19,358 nt of DNA from Planctomycetaceae bacterium (lineage in GTDB: Bacteria; Planctomycetota; Planctomycetia; Planctomycetales; Planctomycetaceae), in contig JAGQQT010000012.1 of assembly GCA_020426065.1 (NCBI GenBank), positions 1 to 19,358 of the forward strand, read 5' to 3'. Below are positions 7,559-14,985 of this stretch, one piece after another. Below the pieces are notes generated by a model. That model had not been told where the DNA came from. It searched no databases and saw only the letters and a list, made by a program, of their open reading frames with translations. How positions within the stretch are numbered: the first letter of the stretch is position 1; every line of letters starts with the position of its first letter. A program made the translations under genes and the position numbers.

Positions 7559-8986
7559 ATGCTTTTCAACAGTTTTACGTTCTGGTTGTTTTACGCGATT
7601 GTGCTGCTGCTGTACTGGCGGATGCGGCATCGCGGGCAGAACATTCTGTTATTGATCGGCAGCTACTTCTTTTATGGCTGCTGGGACTACCGGTTCCTCA
7701 GCCTGATTGCATTCTCCACCCTGGTAGACTATTACGTTGCCCGGAAGATCAGCGATTCTGACCGGCCATCGACCAGACGCTACTGGCTCTTCAGTTCCAT
7801 GGTGACCAACCTGGGAATTCTGGCCTTTTTCAAATATTACGGCTTCTTCGCCGGAGAACTGGTTGCTTTAAGTGAAGCCGTGGGAGTTCCACTGCTGCTG
7901 CCAACCCTGCAGATTGTCCTGCCCGTTGGCATCTCGTTCTACACATTCCAGACGATGAGTTACACGATTGACGTGTACCGGCGCGATTGTGAACCGGCGC
8001 GAAACCTGCTCGACTTTGCCGTCTATGTTTCATTCTTCCCGCAGCTGGTGGCTGGCCCCATCGAACGGGCTGCCCATTTTCTGCCACAGGTCCTGAAAGA
8101 ACGCCACTATCGAGCGGGGGATTTTGAGCAGGGGATGTCCCTGATTGTGCTGGGACTCTTCAAGAAAATCGTCATTGCGGACAACATGGCCGTCCTGGTG
8201 AATTCAATCTTCTCAACTCCAACTTCCGAGTTAAGCGGACTGGAAGTGCTGGTGGGCGTGTATGCGTTTGCTTTTCAGATTTATGGAGATTTCTCCGGTT
8301 ACTCTTCCATCGCCCGCGGAATTTCCAAGTGGCTCGGGTTTGATCTGATGGTCAATTTCCAGCGGCCCTACTTTGCCATCGATCCGAGTGATTTCTGGCG
8401 ACGCTGGCATATCAGCCTCTCACAATGGCTGCGGGACTATCTTTACATTCCGCTCGGAGGAAACCGTCGCGGCTCAGTGATGACCTACCGAAACCTGATG
8501 CTGACCATGGTGCTGGGCGGCTTGTGGCACGGCGCCAACTGGACCTTTATTGTCTGGGGCTTCATTCATGGCCTGCTGTTATGCGGTTATCGACTGCTCG
8601 CTCCCCGGTTTGCCGGTCAGAACTCCAATGATTCAATGTCCCGCCTGAATGGCCAGCGAATGGTCCAGATGGTGGTCATGTTTCATCTGATCTGTCTCAC
8701 CTGGCTGTTGTTCCGGGCAGAAAACATTTCCCAGGCCAATACCATGTTGTGGCTGGTCTTCACAGACTGGGCATGGACTCCGACCGTCTGGCTGGTGCTG
8801 GGAATGCTGGTGTTCTGCGCTGGCCCACTCCTGGTTTACGAAGCATTTGAAGAATTCGGCACTCCGGAATGGAAAACCTTGCTGGATCGCTGGTCCTGGC
8901 AGGGAATGGCTTATGCCTACGCCATGTTGATGTGTATCTGTTTTCCTCCGCCTGCCGCCAGTTCGTTTATCTACTTTCAGTTTTAG
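7559..8986 (+). CDS. MBOAT-family O-acyltransferase (AlgI-like)
   Basis: A 475-residue polytopic membrane protein of the MBOAT family. AlgI-type members move acyl (usually acetyl) groups across the cytoplasmic membrane for attachment to exported polysaccharides such as alginate. Diagnostic segments are present in order: the N-terminal [19 protein letters not shown] helix, [17 protein letters not shown] (127-143), [13 protein letters not shown] (159-171), [27 protein letters not shown] (278-304) and [20 protein letters not shown] (319-338), with the invariant catalytic His324. Length is typical. The start at 7559 matches the family N-terminus but has only a weak upstream GAG. It is followed after 11 nt by the SGNH-like gene, almost certainly its operon partner. 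No glycan synthase or DltB-type gene is adjacent, so the acceptor polymer is unknown. Confidence 0.95.
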   Translation: MLFNSFTFWLFYAIVLLLYWRMRHRGQNILLLIGSYFFYGCWDYRFLSLIAFSTLVDYYVARKISDSDRPSTRRYWLFSSMVTNLGILAFFKYYGFFAGELVALSEAVGVPLLLPTLQIVLPVGISFYTFQTMSYTIDVYRRDCEPARNLLDFAVYVSFFPQLVAGPIERAAHFLPQVLKERHYRAGDFEQGMSLIVLGLFKKIVIADNMAVLVNSIFSTPTSELSGLEVLVGVYAFAFQIYGDFSGYSSIARGISKWLGFDLMVNFQRPYFAIDPSDFWRRWHISLSQWLRDYLYIPLGGNRRGSVMTYRNLMLTMVLGGLWHGANWTFIVWGFIHGLLLCGYRLLAPRFAGQNSNDSMSRLNGQRMVQMVVMFHLICLTWLLFRAENISQANTMLWLVFTDWAWTPTVWLVLGMLVFCAGPLLVYEAFEEFGTPEWKTLLDRWSWQGMAYAYAMLMCICFPPPAASSFIYFQF

Positions 8987-8997
8987 TCGGTTCAGAC

Positions 8998-10017
8998 ATG
9001 AGCATTGCCCCGGAAATGACTGTTGCACCCGGCGAAAAAATCACTGTTTCGCCCAAGCCTGCTCCTGCGCGTTCGCAACACAGAATTGTGAAGGCACTGG
9101 TTGTGGTGGCCGTTGCCTTTCTGCTGCTGGAACTGCTGTTCCGCACCCAGGGAAATTTTCTCTCAAAGGACATTTCCCACCTGAAGTCTTTCGATCATCT
9201 GGCTGCCAGCCTGATGCAGCATGAGCCGAATGAACAGAGCGTTCTGTTCCTGGGAAACTCACTTACCCGATATGGAGTGAATCCAGAACTGTTTACTGAT
9301 GAGATCAAAAAACAGACCGGGCTTCAGGTTCATCCAGGCAAAGTCAATCCCGATAACACTGCACTGGCCGACTGGTACTATGCCTATCGGCACTTCTTCT
9401 CTCGCGAGAACCGCAAACCGGATCTGATGATCATCGGCTTTGAAGGCGGGCATCTGCGGGATGCCCCCAGCCGTCATCTGGATCGGCTGGCCTACTTCTA
9501 TTGTGATCTGAATGACTGGGAAGCTGTTCAGAAATATGATGCCCGGACTTTTGAAGAGCGTTTGTATTTCAGCAGTTGTTCCCTTTCGGCGGCTCTGGCC
9601 AATCGAGACCGGATTCAACGTCGCATTCTTGATGTGATCATCCCCCAGTATCGTGAGGGAATGGATCAGATGAATGAACGTCTGACTCAGAAAACGGCTC
9701 CCGCTGCTTCGACCGTCAGTTATCAGCGACTGGATGATTTGCTGACCCAGGCAGAGCATGATGGGGTTCGTGTTTTCCTGGCGGCGATGCCGGTCCCCGA
9801 GGCTTACACGTTTGACAAGGAACTGCTGGACTGCTGCCAGAAACATGCTGTCCCGCTGCTGGATTGTCAGTCTGTTCCCGGGATTCAGCTGGAGATGTTT
9901 TTTGATGGTCTGCACATGGATGAAGCCGCCTCTGAGCTTTACACAAAGTATCTGGCAGAAACGATCCGGCCCTATCTGAATTCACCGCCTGAGCGTCAGT
10001 TTGTCCTGCAGAACTGA
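8998..10017 (+). CDS. membrane-anchored SGNH/GDSL-like hydrolase or acyltransferase partner of MBOAT
   Basis: A 339-residue protein with a short cytoplasmic tail, one signal-anchor helix (about 30-48, IVKALVVVAVAFLLLELLF) and an exported domain. VLFLGNSLTRYGV (82-94) is a block I GxSx motif with Ser88, and FFDGLHMDEAASELY (301-315) supplies Asp303 and His306 of the DxxH block, so the SGNH catalytic triad appears complete. Proteins of this kind (AlgJ/AlgX-like in alginate systems) pair with MBOAT proteins to transfer the acyl group on the outer face. The gene starts 11 nt after the MBOAT stop; ATG 8998 is preferred over starts inside the MBOAT gene because it gives a normal N-terminus. Sequence between the blocks is divergent from known AlgJ/X, so hydrolase activity cannot be excluded. 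Confidence 0.84.
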   Translation: MSIAPEMTVAPGEKITVSPKPAPARSQHRIVKALVVVAVAFLLLELLFRTQGNFLSKDISHLKSFDHLAASLMQHEPNEQSVLFLGNSLTRYGVNPELFTDEIKKQTGLQVHPGKVNPDNTALADWYYAYRHFFSRENRKPDLMIIGFEGGHLRDAPSRHLDRLAYFYCDLNDWEAVQKYDARTFEERLYFSSCSLSAALANRDRIQRRILDVIIPQYREGMDQMNERLTQKTAPAASTVSYQRLDDLLTQAEHDGVRVFLAAMPVPEAYTFDKELLDCCQKHAVPLLDCQSVPGIQLEMFFDGLHMDEAASELYTKYLAETIRPYLNSPPERQFVLQN

Positions 10018-10155
10018 ATCCCTTTCACTGCACCCTGCTCTGATTTCATCTGAGGTCTGTGGCACGCTCAGAATGAATCGAAGCGGAATGATGGGCGTGG
10101 TTTCCGAAGCTGTTCATCGTGTCAGTTTCAAAATCAACTGGCTCAGAGATGAGTA

Positions 10156-10204
10156 AGCCGCGGATCTCTTTCTATTGAAGATTTAAAAGCAAACACCCGC
10201 GGCT
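10156..10204. repeat. palindromic intergenic element, AGCCGCGG/CCGCGGCT arms
   Basis: Perfect 8-bp arms, AGCCGCGG (10156-10163) and CCGCGGCT (10197-10204), enclose a 33-bp spacer containing ATTTAAAA. GC-rich arms around an AT-rich core in a gene-free stretch are typical of small dispersed palindromes. Only one copy is in this window, so repetitiveness cannot be shown here. Confidence 0.35.
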
Positions 10205-10275
10205 AGCCCATTGCGGATCATGTTATGAGTCAATTTTCCCGTGCGAACAATGTCATCAACTGTTTCTCCATTCCC

Positions 10276-10302
10276 TTCGTGAGGTTGAAGCAATCTCACG
10301 AA
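10276..10302. other. 12-bp hairpin beside the terminator
   Basis: TTCGTGAGGTTG (10276-10287) pairs with CAATCTCACGAA (10291-10302) with one G-T pair and a 3-nt loop. It directly abuts the terminator stem, sharing base 10302. It lacks a T tract of its own, so it may stabilise the transcript 3' end or act as a second pause signal. Confidence 0.5.
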
Positions 10303-10340
10303 ACAAAAAAGGCACACCAGCCTGGTGTGCCTTTTTTGTT
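10302..10340. terminator. strong bidirectional rho-independent terminator
   Basis: A perfect 18-bp stem: 10302-10319 (core AAAAAAGGCACACCA) pairs with 10323-10340 (core TGGTGTGCCTTTTTT), with a 3-nt loop GCC. The stem ends in six T on the plus strand and, symmetrically, six T on the minus strand. It sits between the MBOAT/SGNH operon (+) and the adenylate-forming gene (-, stop at 10356) and should end both transcripts. Confidence 0.93.
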
Positions 10341-10355
10341 GTCAACTATGGTTGA

Positions 10356-11468
10356 TCAGTAAACGCCGACCGTCGTGGTTTTAGCGAAGACGTGGTAAGG
10401 TCTCACGCCGCTCACTCCGTCCCAGGGATATTTTTCGTGTGGACGTTCCCGTTCCCCTTCGTCCCGTTCGAGGAAGCCGGGAATAAACAGTTCGTGCGTG
10501 AGTGTGTAGAGCTTCACCCGACCGGTCTGATCGTAACCAACGATTTTGGTGTGATCATCAAAATCGACGACTTCCACCACTGCTCGTGGTTGCGGAGCGT
10601 AGTAGGTGATTTTGAAGTTGTCTTCCGGGATAAACGGCTTCCCGCAGGCCAGTCCCATCAGCGTGTTGCCGTAGGTTGGCGTGATGTAAACATCGGGGCC
10701 GAGCAGTTCTTCGCGGGCGAAGCGGTACCACTGCTGTGTGAATTCCGTTCCTCCACAGAAGATCCCCTTGATTCCCGACTCGGCAATGCTGCTGCCTTCA
10801 TCCATCAGCCGGAGGGCCAGGGCTTCGAGCAGTTTGGGAGTGGTGAACATGCACTGGATTTCATGTCCGGCGGACAGAATCGTGATGGCCTGATCGATCA
10901 CGTGGGCACTGTATTCCTTGGCTTCGTCCACTTTTCCTTTCTTGAGCAGTTTCACCACCCAGCGAGGATCAAGGTCGACGCAGAAACAGATTCCGCCCCG
11001 TGTCTGACAGAGATGCTCAACGGCAAGTCGAAGTCGCCGTGGACCGGATGGCCCGAGCATCATCCAGTTGGCCCCTTTGGGAAAAGACTCATCCGGCAGG
11101 GTTTCGCTGAACTGTTCGTAATCGATCCGGAAATCATCCACCACGCAGCGGCTCTTGGGAATCCCGGTGGTGCCGCCGGTTTCGAAGACGTAGGTCGGTT
11201 TGTGCCACCACTTCTGGGGGAGGAATCTTCGCACCGGACCACCCCGCAGCCAGTCGTCTTCAAAGAGCGGGAATTTTTTCAGGTCATCAAAACATTTGAT
11301 GTCCGTCAGGGGATTGAAGTCGTAGGTCTTGGCTTTTTCGAGCCAGAAAGGAGCCCCATGCTCCGGGTGAAAGTGCAATTGCACGATTTCCACAGTCTGC
11401 TCATCCAGTTTCTGGCGGGCAGCGGCACTCAGGCCGTTCAGGTCAGCGGTAGAGGTTGAGTCGCTCAC
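10356..11468 (-). CDS. short adenylate-forming enzyme (PaaK/LuxE/EhpF-like)
   Basis: A 370-residue soluble protein of the ANL (AMP-binding) superfamily, which activates carboxylates as acyl-adenylates. The phosphate-binding A3 loop reads ETGGTTGIPKSR (96-107); the A5-type segment is TPTYGNTLMG (263-272), preceded by IFCGGTEFT (236-244); GRVKLYTL (316-323) corresponds to the A7 region. It is much shorter than typical acyl-CoA ligases (500+) or PaaK (about 430): the mobile C-terminal subdomain with the A10 lysine is largely absent. That size resembles LuxE or EhpF-type enzymes, the latter annotated in phenazine tailoring. No acyl carrier, reductase or thioesterase gene is adjacent. The start is a GTG at 11468 with no good ribosome-binding site, and no in-frame ATG occurs nearby. 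Substrate unknown. Confidence 0.82.
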   Translation of the reverse strand: MSDSTSTADLNGLSAAARQKLDEQTVEIVQLHFHPEHGAPFWLEKAKTYDFNPLTDIKCFDDLKKFPLFEDDWLRGGPVRRFLPQKWWHKPTYVFETGGTTGIPKSRCVVDDFRIDYEQFSETLPDESFPKGANWMMLGPSGPRRLRLAVEHLCQTRGGICFCVDLDPRWVVKLLKKGKVDEAKEYSAHVIDQAITILSAGHEIQCMFTTPKLLEALALRLMDEGSSIAESGIKGIFCGGTEFTQQWYRFAREELLGPDVYITPTYGNTLMGLACGKPFIPEDNFKITYYAPQPRAVVEVVDFDDHTKIVGYDQTGRVKLYTLTHELFIPGFLERDEGERERPHEKYPWDGVSGVRPYHVFAKTTTVGVY

Positions 11469-11491
11469 GATGAGTATTCCACAGAGGTTTC

Positions 11492-11548
11492 AAAGTATCC
11501 GAAAACTCCAATACTTTAGGCCAACGCGAGGAAATTTCCAATTCAGAC
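11492..11548 (-). promoter_or_regulatory. putative upstream regulatory module (split form) with sigma70-like promoter
   Basis: On the gene strand, GTCTGAATTGGAA (11548-11536) and TTCGGATACTTT (11503-11492) are the same two words found joined at 6648-6672, here separated by 32 bp. Within it TTGGAA (11541-11536), 17 bp, TAAAGT (11518-11513) forms a 4/6 plus 4/6 sigma70-type promoter. AAAGTAT (11492-11498) and ATACTTT (11511-11517) form a 7-bp inverted repeat. The module ends 23 nt before the GTG start. Confidence 0.4.
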
Positions 11549-11701
11549 CGCTTGTGGAAGCCCTCAAACTGGCAACCCGCAATTCCAGAGCGGGAGTCCG
11601 TCTTGCCTCTGAAACGGCTTTTTCGTTAGAACATCGCTGTACGCACCAGGGAATCGGTGTGTCTGGGGACATGTTTTCTCTCCTGCCAGACGAGGTTGGG
11701 C

Positions 11702-14700
11702 ATGGATGCCGCTTGGAACAAACAACGAGTTTTTACCCGGATTGGAAGACAATTCTGGCTTCGCTCCCGGTTTTTTGACCAGTTTTTCCTGGCCCTGACG
11801 GCTGTCTTCTGGGGAGATCTGTTCCTGACCACCTGGGGAACGGGTGCCCTCTCCGGGATTGCAGCTGGACTCGGAATAGCGGGAGGTCTGCTGATCTCAC
11901 GCCGCCCGGTTACTACACCCCGCTGGCTCGCTCCCGCGATTCTGGCTGGTCTCACCCTCAGCAGCCCGGTGTGGTGGCCCGCCTGGTGCGGACTGATTTC
12001 GGTTGCCGGATCTGGTTCCAGTTTTCTGGGAATGCTGGGACCAGTTGCCCTGCAATCAGGATTGATTACTGTTTTGTTCTGGCTGGCACGCTCCAGTTCA
12101 TCACTTTCCGGACGCAAAAGTGCGGAAGCCTGGACTGGACTGAGTCTGGGAGTCATTTGCAGCGGCCTGATTCTGGGTCCGTTTGTTCCACTCTACTGGC
12201 TGGCTTGTGCTGGAGTCGTATTGCGAACAGTGTTTGCTGTTCTGAACAGCTGGCGAACCCCATTGCCTGGCTGGGTCCTATCTCCGTCTGGAACTTCTGC
12301 ATCGAAATTTATCCAGAATACGGAACTCCGTCATTTGCTGCTCCCCTTACTGGCAGGCATCCTGGCTCCTGCGTTGTGGCTGCATCTGATGTCGCTGCAG
12401 GCGCCAACCACTCTGTTCTGGTACGGCTGCATGGCCTCGGCATTGCTGGGTCTTGCGGCCGGAGCACGTGGTTCCAACTGGTTTGGAATGTGCAGTGGAT
12501 TGATCTGGTTTGCCGTAGCCGTCGCAGCCTTTCCGTTGTGGATCCGTTACTACCTGTTTGTCTCCTCGTATGTTTCGTCGGTCAGCCTCTCGACATTCCT
12601 GCGCGTATTGGCTTTGACCTGTTTCTGGTTTCCGTGGGGAGTGATGCTTGGCAGAACTTTCCAGAGCCGAGTTACCCGCACGGTTCGTTCCGGACAGGTC
12701 CTGGCATTTTTGCTCGCAACTCAATGTTCATGGTGGTTGATTCCCAATGTGAGCACCGCGGGCATTCTGTCCGTGGGAATCCTCTGCTGGCTGGGCCTGG
12801 CTTATCGGTTCGATTCCCCTCGCAGCAATTCGACAGCGTCTACCAGTATTCAGCGATTTCTCCCCTACGCCCTGCCCTGTGCGGTACTGCTTGCGGCGGT
12901 GGCGACTCCCTTCACTTTTGACAGCATCCTGGCGACTCGTGCCCTGTATTCGACCTACGCGTTCCAGTCCTGGAGCAACGGAACTCCTCTGGATCAGCTG
13001 AATGGTCTGGATGATGGACGGCTGATCCAGGAAATCACATCAACCGATGGCCGAATCAGTTTCTGGAAGCATCAGGGAACTCATCTGCAGATCCGAAAGA
13101 ATGGAATTCCGGCCGGTCGAATCAGTCTGAATGATGGGCTTGCTCCTCAGCCGACAGGTTCGCTGCTGTCTGCGGTGCTCCCCCTTTCCATTCATGAATC
13201 TCCCCGGAACGTGTTACTGGTTGGCATGGAAGCGGGGCTGGGACTTCAGACCACGCTCGAATTCCCCGTGATGCAGGTTGTCTGCACGGACAAAAATCCG
13301 GTCATGTGGCAGCAGATGCAAAACGGCCAGTGCGGGCCAAGCGTGCAGCAATCCACCACAGATGACCGGGTCCAGTTCATTGCCTGTGCCTCCAGTCTGC
13401 TGCTGCCAACAGAAAATCATTCCTTCGATGTCATTCTGGAATCACCCGGACATTCGGCCAGTTATGCCAATTCAGCCAGTTATCATCTGCCACATTATCG
13501 AGCGATGGCAAATCGTTTGAGTGAGCATGGATTGTATTGTCAGCGGTTTGTGTTCACTGATTACGGCCCAGAAGTGATTCTCAGTCTCGCACTGACCCTC
13601 GAGCAGACGTTCGGATATGTGACCGCCTTTGACACCGCTCCCGGTGAGCTGCTGTTTGTGGCAGCCCGTACCCGGGAAGATGTTCTGGCGGCCGGGCTGA
13701 TTGACCGAATCTCCTCACCGCAAGTGAGCCGCAGTCTGGCACATGTGGGCTGGGACTGGTCGGTTGCGATGAATCTGGCCCGGTTTGAAACAGAGGATCT
13801 GATTTCTGGAACAGCACCTGCGCTGGCCTCTGCGTTCTCCGGAACGATGGCATTTGGTCGCTGCACGGAAATGATGCGTTGGGGTGACAAGTGGGGCGAG
13901 GTGCGAAACCTGCTGGCCCAGCATCCCAAGCGACTGCTCGACCACTATGCCGAAGAAAAGAAAATGGAAGACGTCCTGCGTCGTCTTTCCGATATTGCCG
14001 CTCGCGAGCGCGTTCTCAACGAAAATCCGGATGAATTCTGGGTCTATCGAACCTCTGTCAAAAAACGGTTGCAGGACAATCCCCGCTCGGTCATCAAGCC
14101 GGTCAAAGGGGAAGGAATCAAGCATGTCCGGCATCCGGACGATGAACGTCGGCTCGAATACTTCGAAGCCCTGGGCCTGGCCAAGCAGACGCATCCTGTT
14201 TCGCTGGAACAGTTGCTGAATGTTGAGCAGTTTGAATCCCCTTACGATCCGCTGATCAGCCACTTCCTGCATGCCGAACTGGCCAAGATGTATGAGCAGT
14301 GTGAACCGGCTGAACCGGAACGGGAACTGGGACACTGGCTGTACGCAGTCTACTACGGTGGACGGCAGGAACGTTCGGTTCGAGGGATTCATCGAGCGGT
14401 AGAACTGCTCACCAGTGAAGTCAATCTGCCCGCCGAAGAACGTTACGACCATCTCAACGCCCTGCTCGAAATCCTGCAGGCCCGGTGGCATATGCGGCGA
14501 GGTAAAGCGGATATTTCACAACCTGTGCTGATGATTGATCTGCAGGACTCTCTGCAGGCCAGTCAGAGTGCGCTGGAATGCATGCACCAGATTGCGATGG
14601 AAAATCACTTCGATCTCAACCAGACGCAAAGCCGGGAAGATCACCTGGAGCGGAGCCTGGTCCGCATGATTCGCAGCTATCGCACCGAACTGCTGGCAGC

Positions 14701-14755
14701 TGCCTCCCGCACCGCTCCGCCAACTCCGCCAGCCGAGGCGAAGAACGAGAACTGA
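11702..14755 (+). CDS. polytopic membrane protein fused to a spermidine synthase-like domain
   Basis: About 1017 residues in three parts. Residues 1 to about 420 contain roughly 11 hydrophobic helices, as in fused MFS/spermidine-synthase proteins. Residues about 440-700 resemble the polyamine synthase fold: a small beta region (GRISFWKHQGTHLQIRKNG), a Rossmann nucleotide-binding start RNVLLVGMEAGLGLQ (502-516), an acidic strand end CTDKNP, and DVILESPGHSASYANSASY (576-594) where true spermidine synthases carry D-x-x-D-P. The catalytic aspartates are not conserved here, so aminopropyl transfer is doubtful; a membrane-associated methyltransferase-like or binding role is possible. The remaining about 300 residues are helical and charged, unrecognised, ending in a Pro/Ala/Glu tail. 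ATG 11702 has GAGG (11692-11695) 6 nt upstream, better than ATG 11657. It is divergent from the adenylate-forming gene and has no obvious operon partner. Confidence 0.82.
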   Translation: MDAAWNKQRVFTRIGRQFWLRSRFFDQFFLALTAVFWGDLFLTTWGTGALSGIAAGLGIAGGLLISRRPVTTPRWLAPAILAGLTLSSPVWWPAWCGLISVAGSGSSFLGMLGPVALQSGLITVLFWLARSSSSLSGRKSAEAWTGLSLGVICSGLILGPFVPLYWLACAGVVLRTVFAVLNSWRTPLPGWVLSPSGTSASKFIQNTELRHLLLPLLAGILAPALWLHLMSLQAPTTLFWYGCMASALLGLAAGARGSNWFGMCSGLIWFAVAVAAFPLWIRYYLFVSSYVSSVSLSTFLRVLALTCFWFPWGVMLGRTFQSRVTRTVRSGQVLAFLLATQCSWWLIPNVSTAGILSVGILCWLGLAYRFDSPRSNSTASTSIQRFLPYALPCAVLLAAVATPFTFDSILATRALYSTYAFQSWSNGTPLDQLNGLDDGRLIQEITSTDGRISFWKHQGTHLQIRKNGIPAGRISLNDGLAPQPTGSLLSAVLPLSIHESPRNVLLVGMEAGLGLQTTLEFPVMQVVCTDKNPVMWQQMQNGQCGPSVQQSTTDDRVQFIACASSLLLPTENHSFDVILESPGHSASYANSASYHLPHYRAMANRLSEHGLYCQRFVFTDYGPEVILSLALTLEQTFGYVTAFDTAPGELLFVAARTREDVLAAGLIDRISSPQVSRSLAHVGWDWSVAMNLARFETEDLISGTAPALASAFSGTMAFGRCTEMMRWGDKWGEVRNLLAQHPKRLLDHYAEEKKMEDVLRRLSDIAARERVLNENPDEFWVYRTSVKKRLQDNPRSVIKPVKGEGIKHVRHPDDERRLEYFEALGLAKQTHPVSLEQLLNVEQFESPYDPLISHFLHAELAKMYEQCEPAEPERELGHWLYAVYYGGRQERSVRGIHRAVELLTSEVNLPAEERYDHLNALLEILQARWHMRRGKADISQPVLMIDLQDSLQASQSALECMHQIAMENHFDLNQTQSREDHLERSLVRMIRSYRTELLAAASRTAPPTPPAEAKNEN

Positions 14756-14825
14756 TTGTCGGGTATGCCGGTTTCCAACCCGCCGGATCGAACGATTGCC
14801 ATTCCCTCATTGATAGGTGTTCCCA

Positions 14826-14962
14826 AATCCCCTCGCCCCTTTGGGGAGAGGGTCAGGGTGAGGGGATTGTGCGTTTGATTTTTAAAACGCTAATTCATCT
14901 CTCATTGCCTCATGACCCCCTCATCCGCCTTCGGCACCTTCTCCCCCAGGTGGGAGAAGGGA
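14826..14962. repeat. MITE-like palindromic repeat between convergent genes
   Basis: Two related arms in inverted orientation flank about 45 bp. The left arm (about 14826-14866), read on the minus strand, starts CCCCTCACCCTGACCCTCT and contains a CCCC-AAA-GGGG hairpin. The right arm (about 14916-14962), read on the plus strand, starts CCCCTCATCCGCCTTCGG and ends in the hairpin CCTTCTCCC/GGGAGAAGG (14937-14945 with 14952-14960). This CCCTCA...TCTCCC pattern is a widespread intergenic repeat in bacterial genomes. It sits between stop codons at 14755 and 14986 on opposite strands and could fold into a terminator for both. Confidence 0.75.
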
Positions 14963-14985
14963 CTTATAGTAATGCATTCTCCCGA

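Larger units (their letters stand above)
10018..10355. other. 338-bp convergent intergenic region
   Basis: It contains no supported gene. A 27-codon ATG frame at 10073-10156 lacks a ribosome-binding site. At 10156-10163 and 10197-10204 is an inverted repeat AGCCGCGG/CCGCGGCT flanking 33 bp of AT-rich sequence, which may be a dispersed intergenic palindrome. The right end holds two adjacent hairpins (10276-10302 and 10302-10340), described separately. Confidence 0.5.

Noticed and set aside
10073..10156. 27-codon plus-strand frame (MNRSGMMGVV...)
   Set aside because: No ribosome-binding site, no conserved features, and it ends at the edge of a palindrome; could only be supported by ribosome profiling.
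10392..11459. 355-codon plus-strand frame antisense to the adenylate-forming gene
   Set aside because: The minus strand encodes clear AMP-binding motifs; the antisense product has none.
11971..12921. 316-codon plus-strand frame within the membrane-protein gene
   Set aside because: It lies wholly inside the large gene in another frame, without hydrophobic periodicity or a ribosome-binding site.
14826..14962. Hairpin-rich segment considered as a structured RNA or attC-like site
   Set aside because: Sequence fits the common CCCTCA/TCTCCC intergenic repeat better; no integrase or core site is present.
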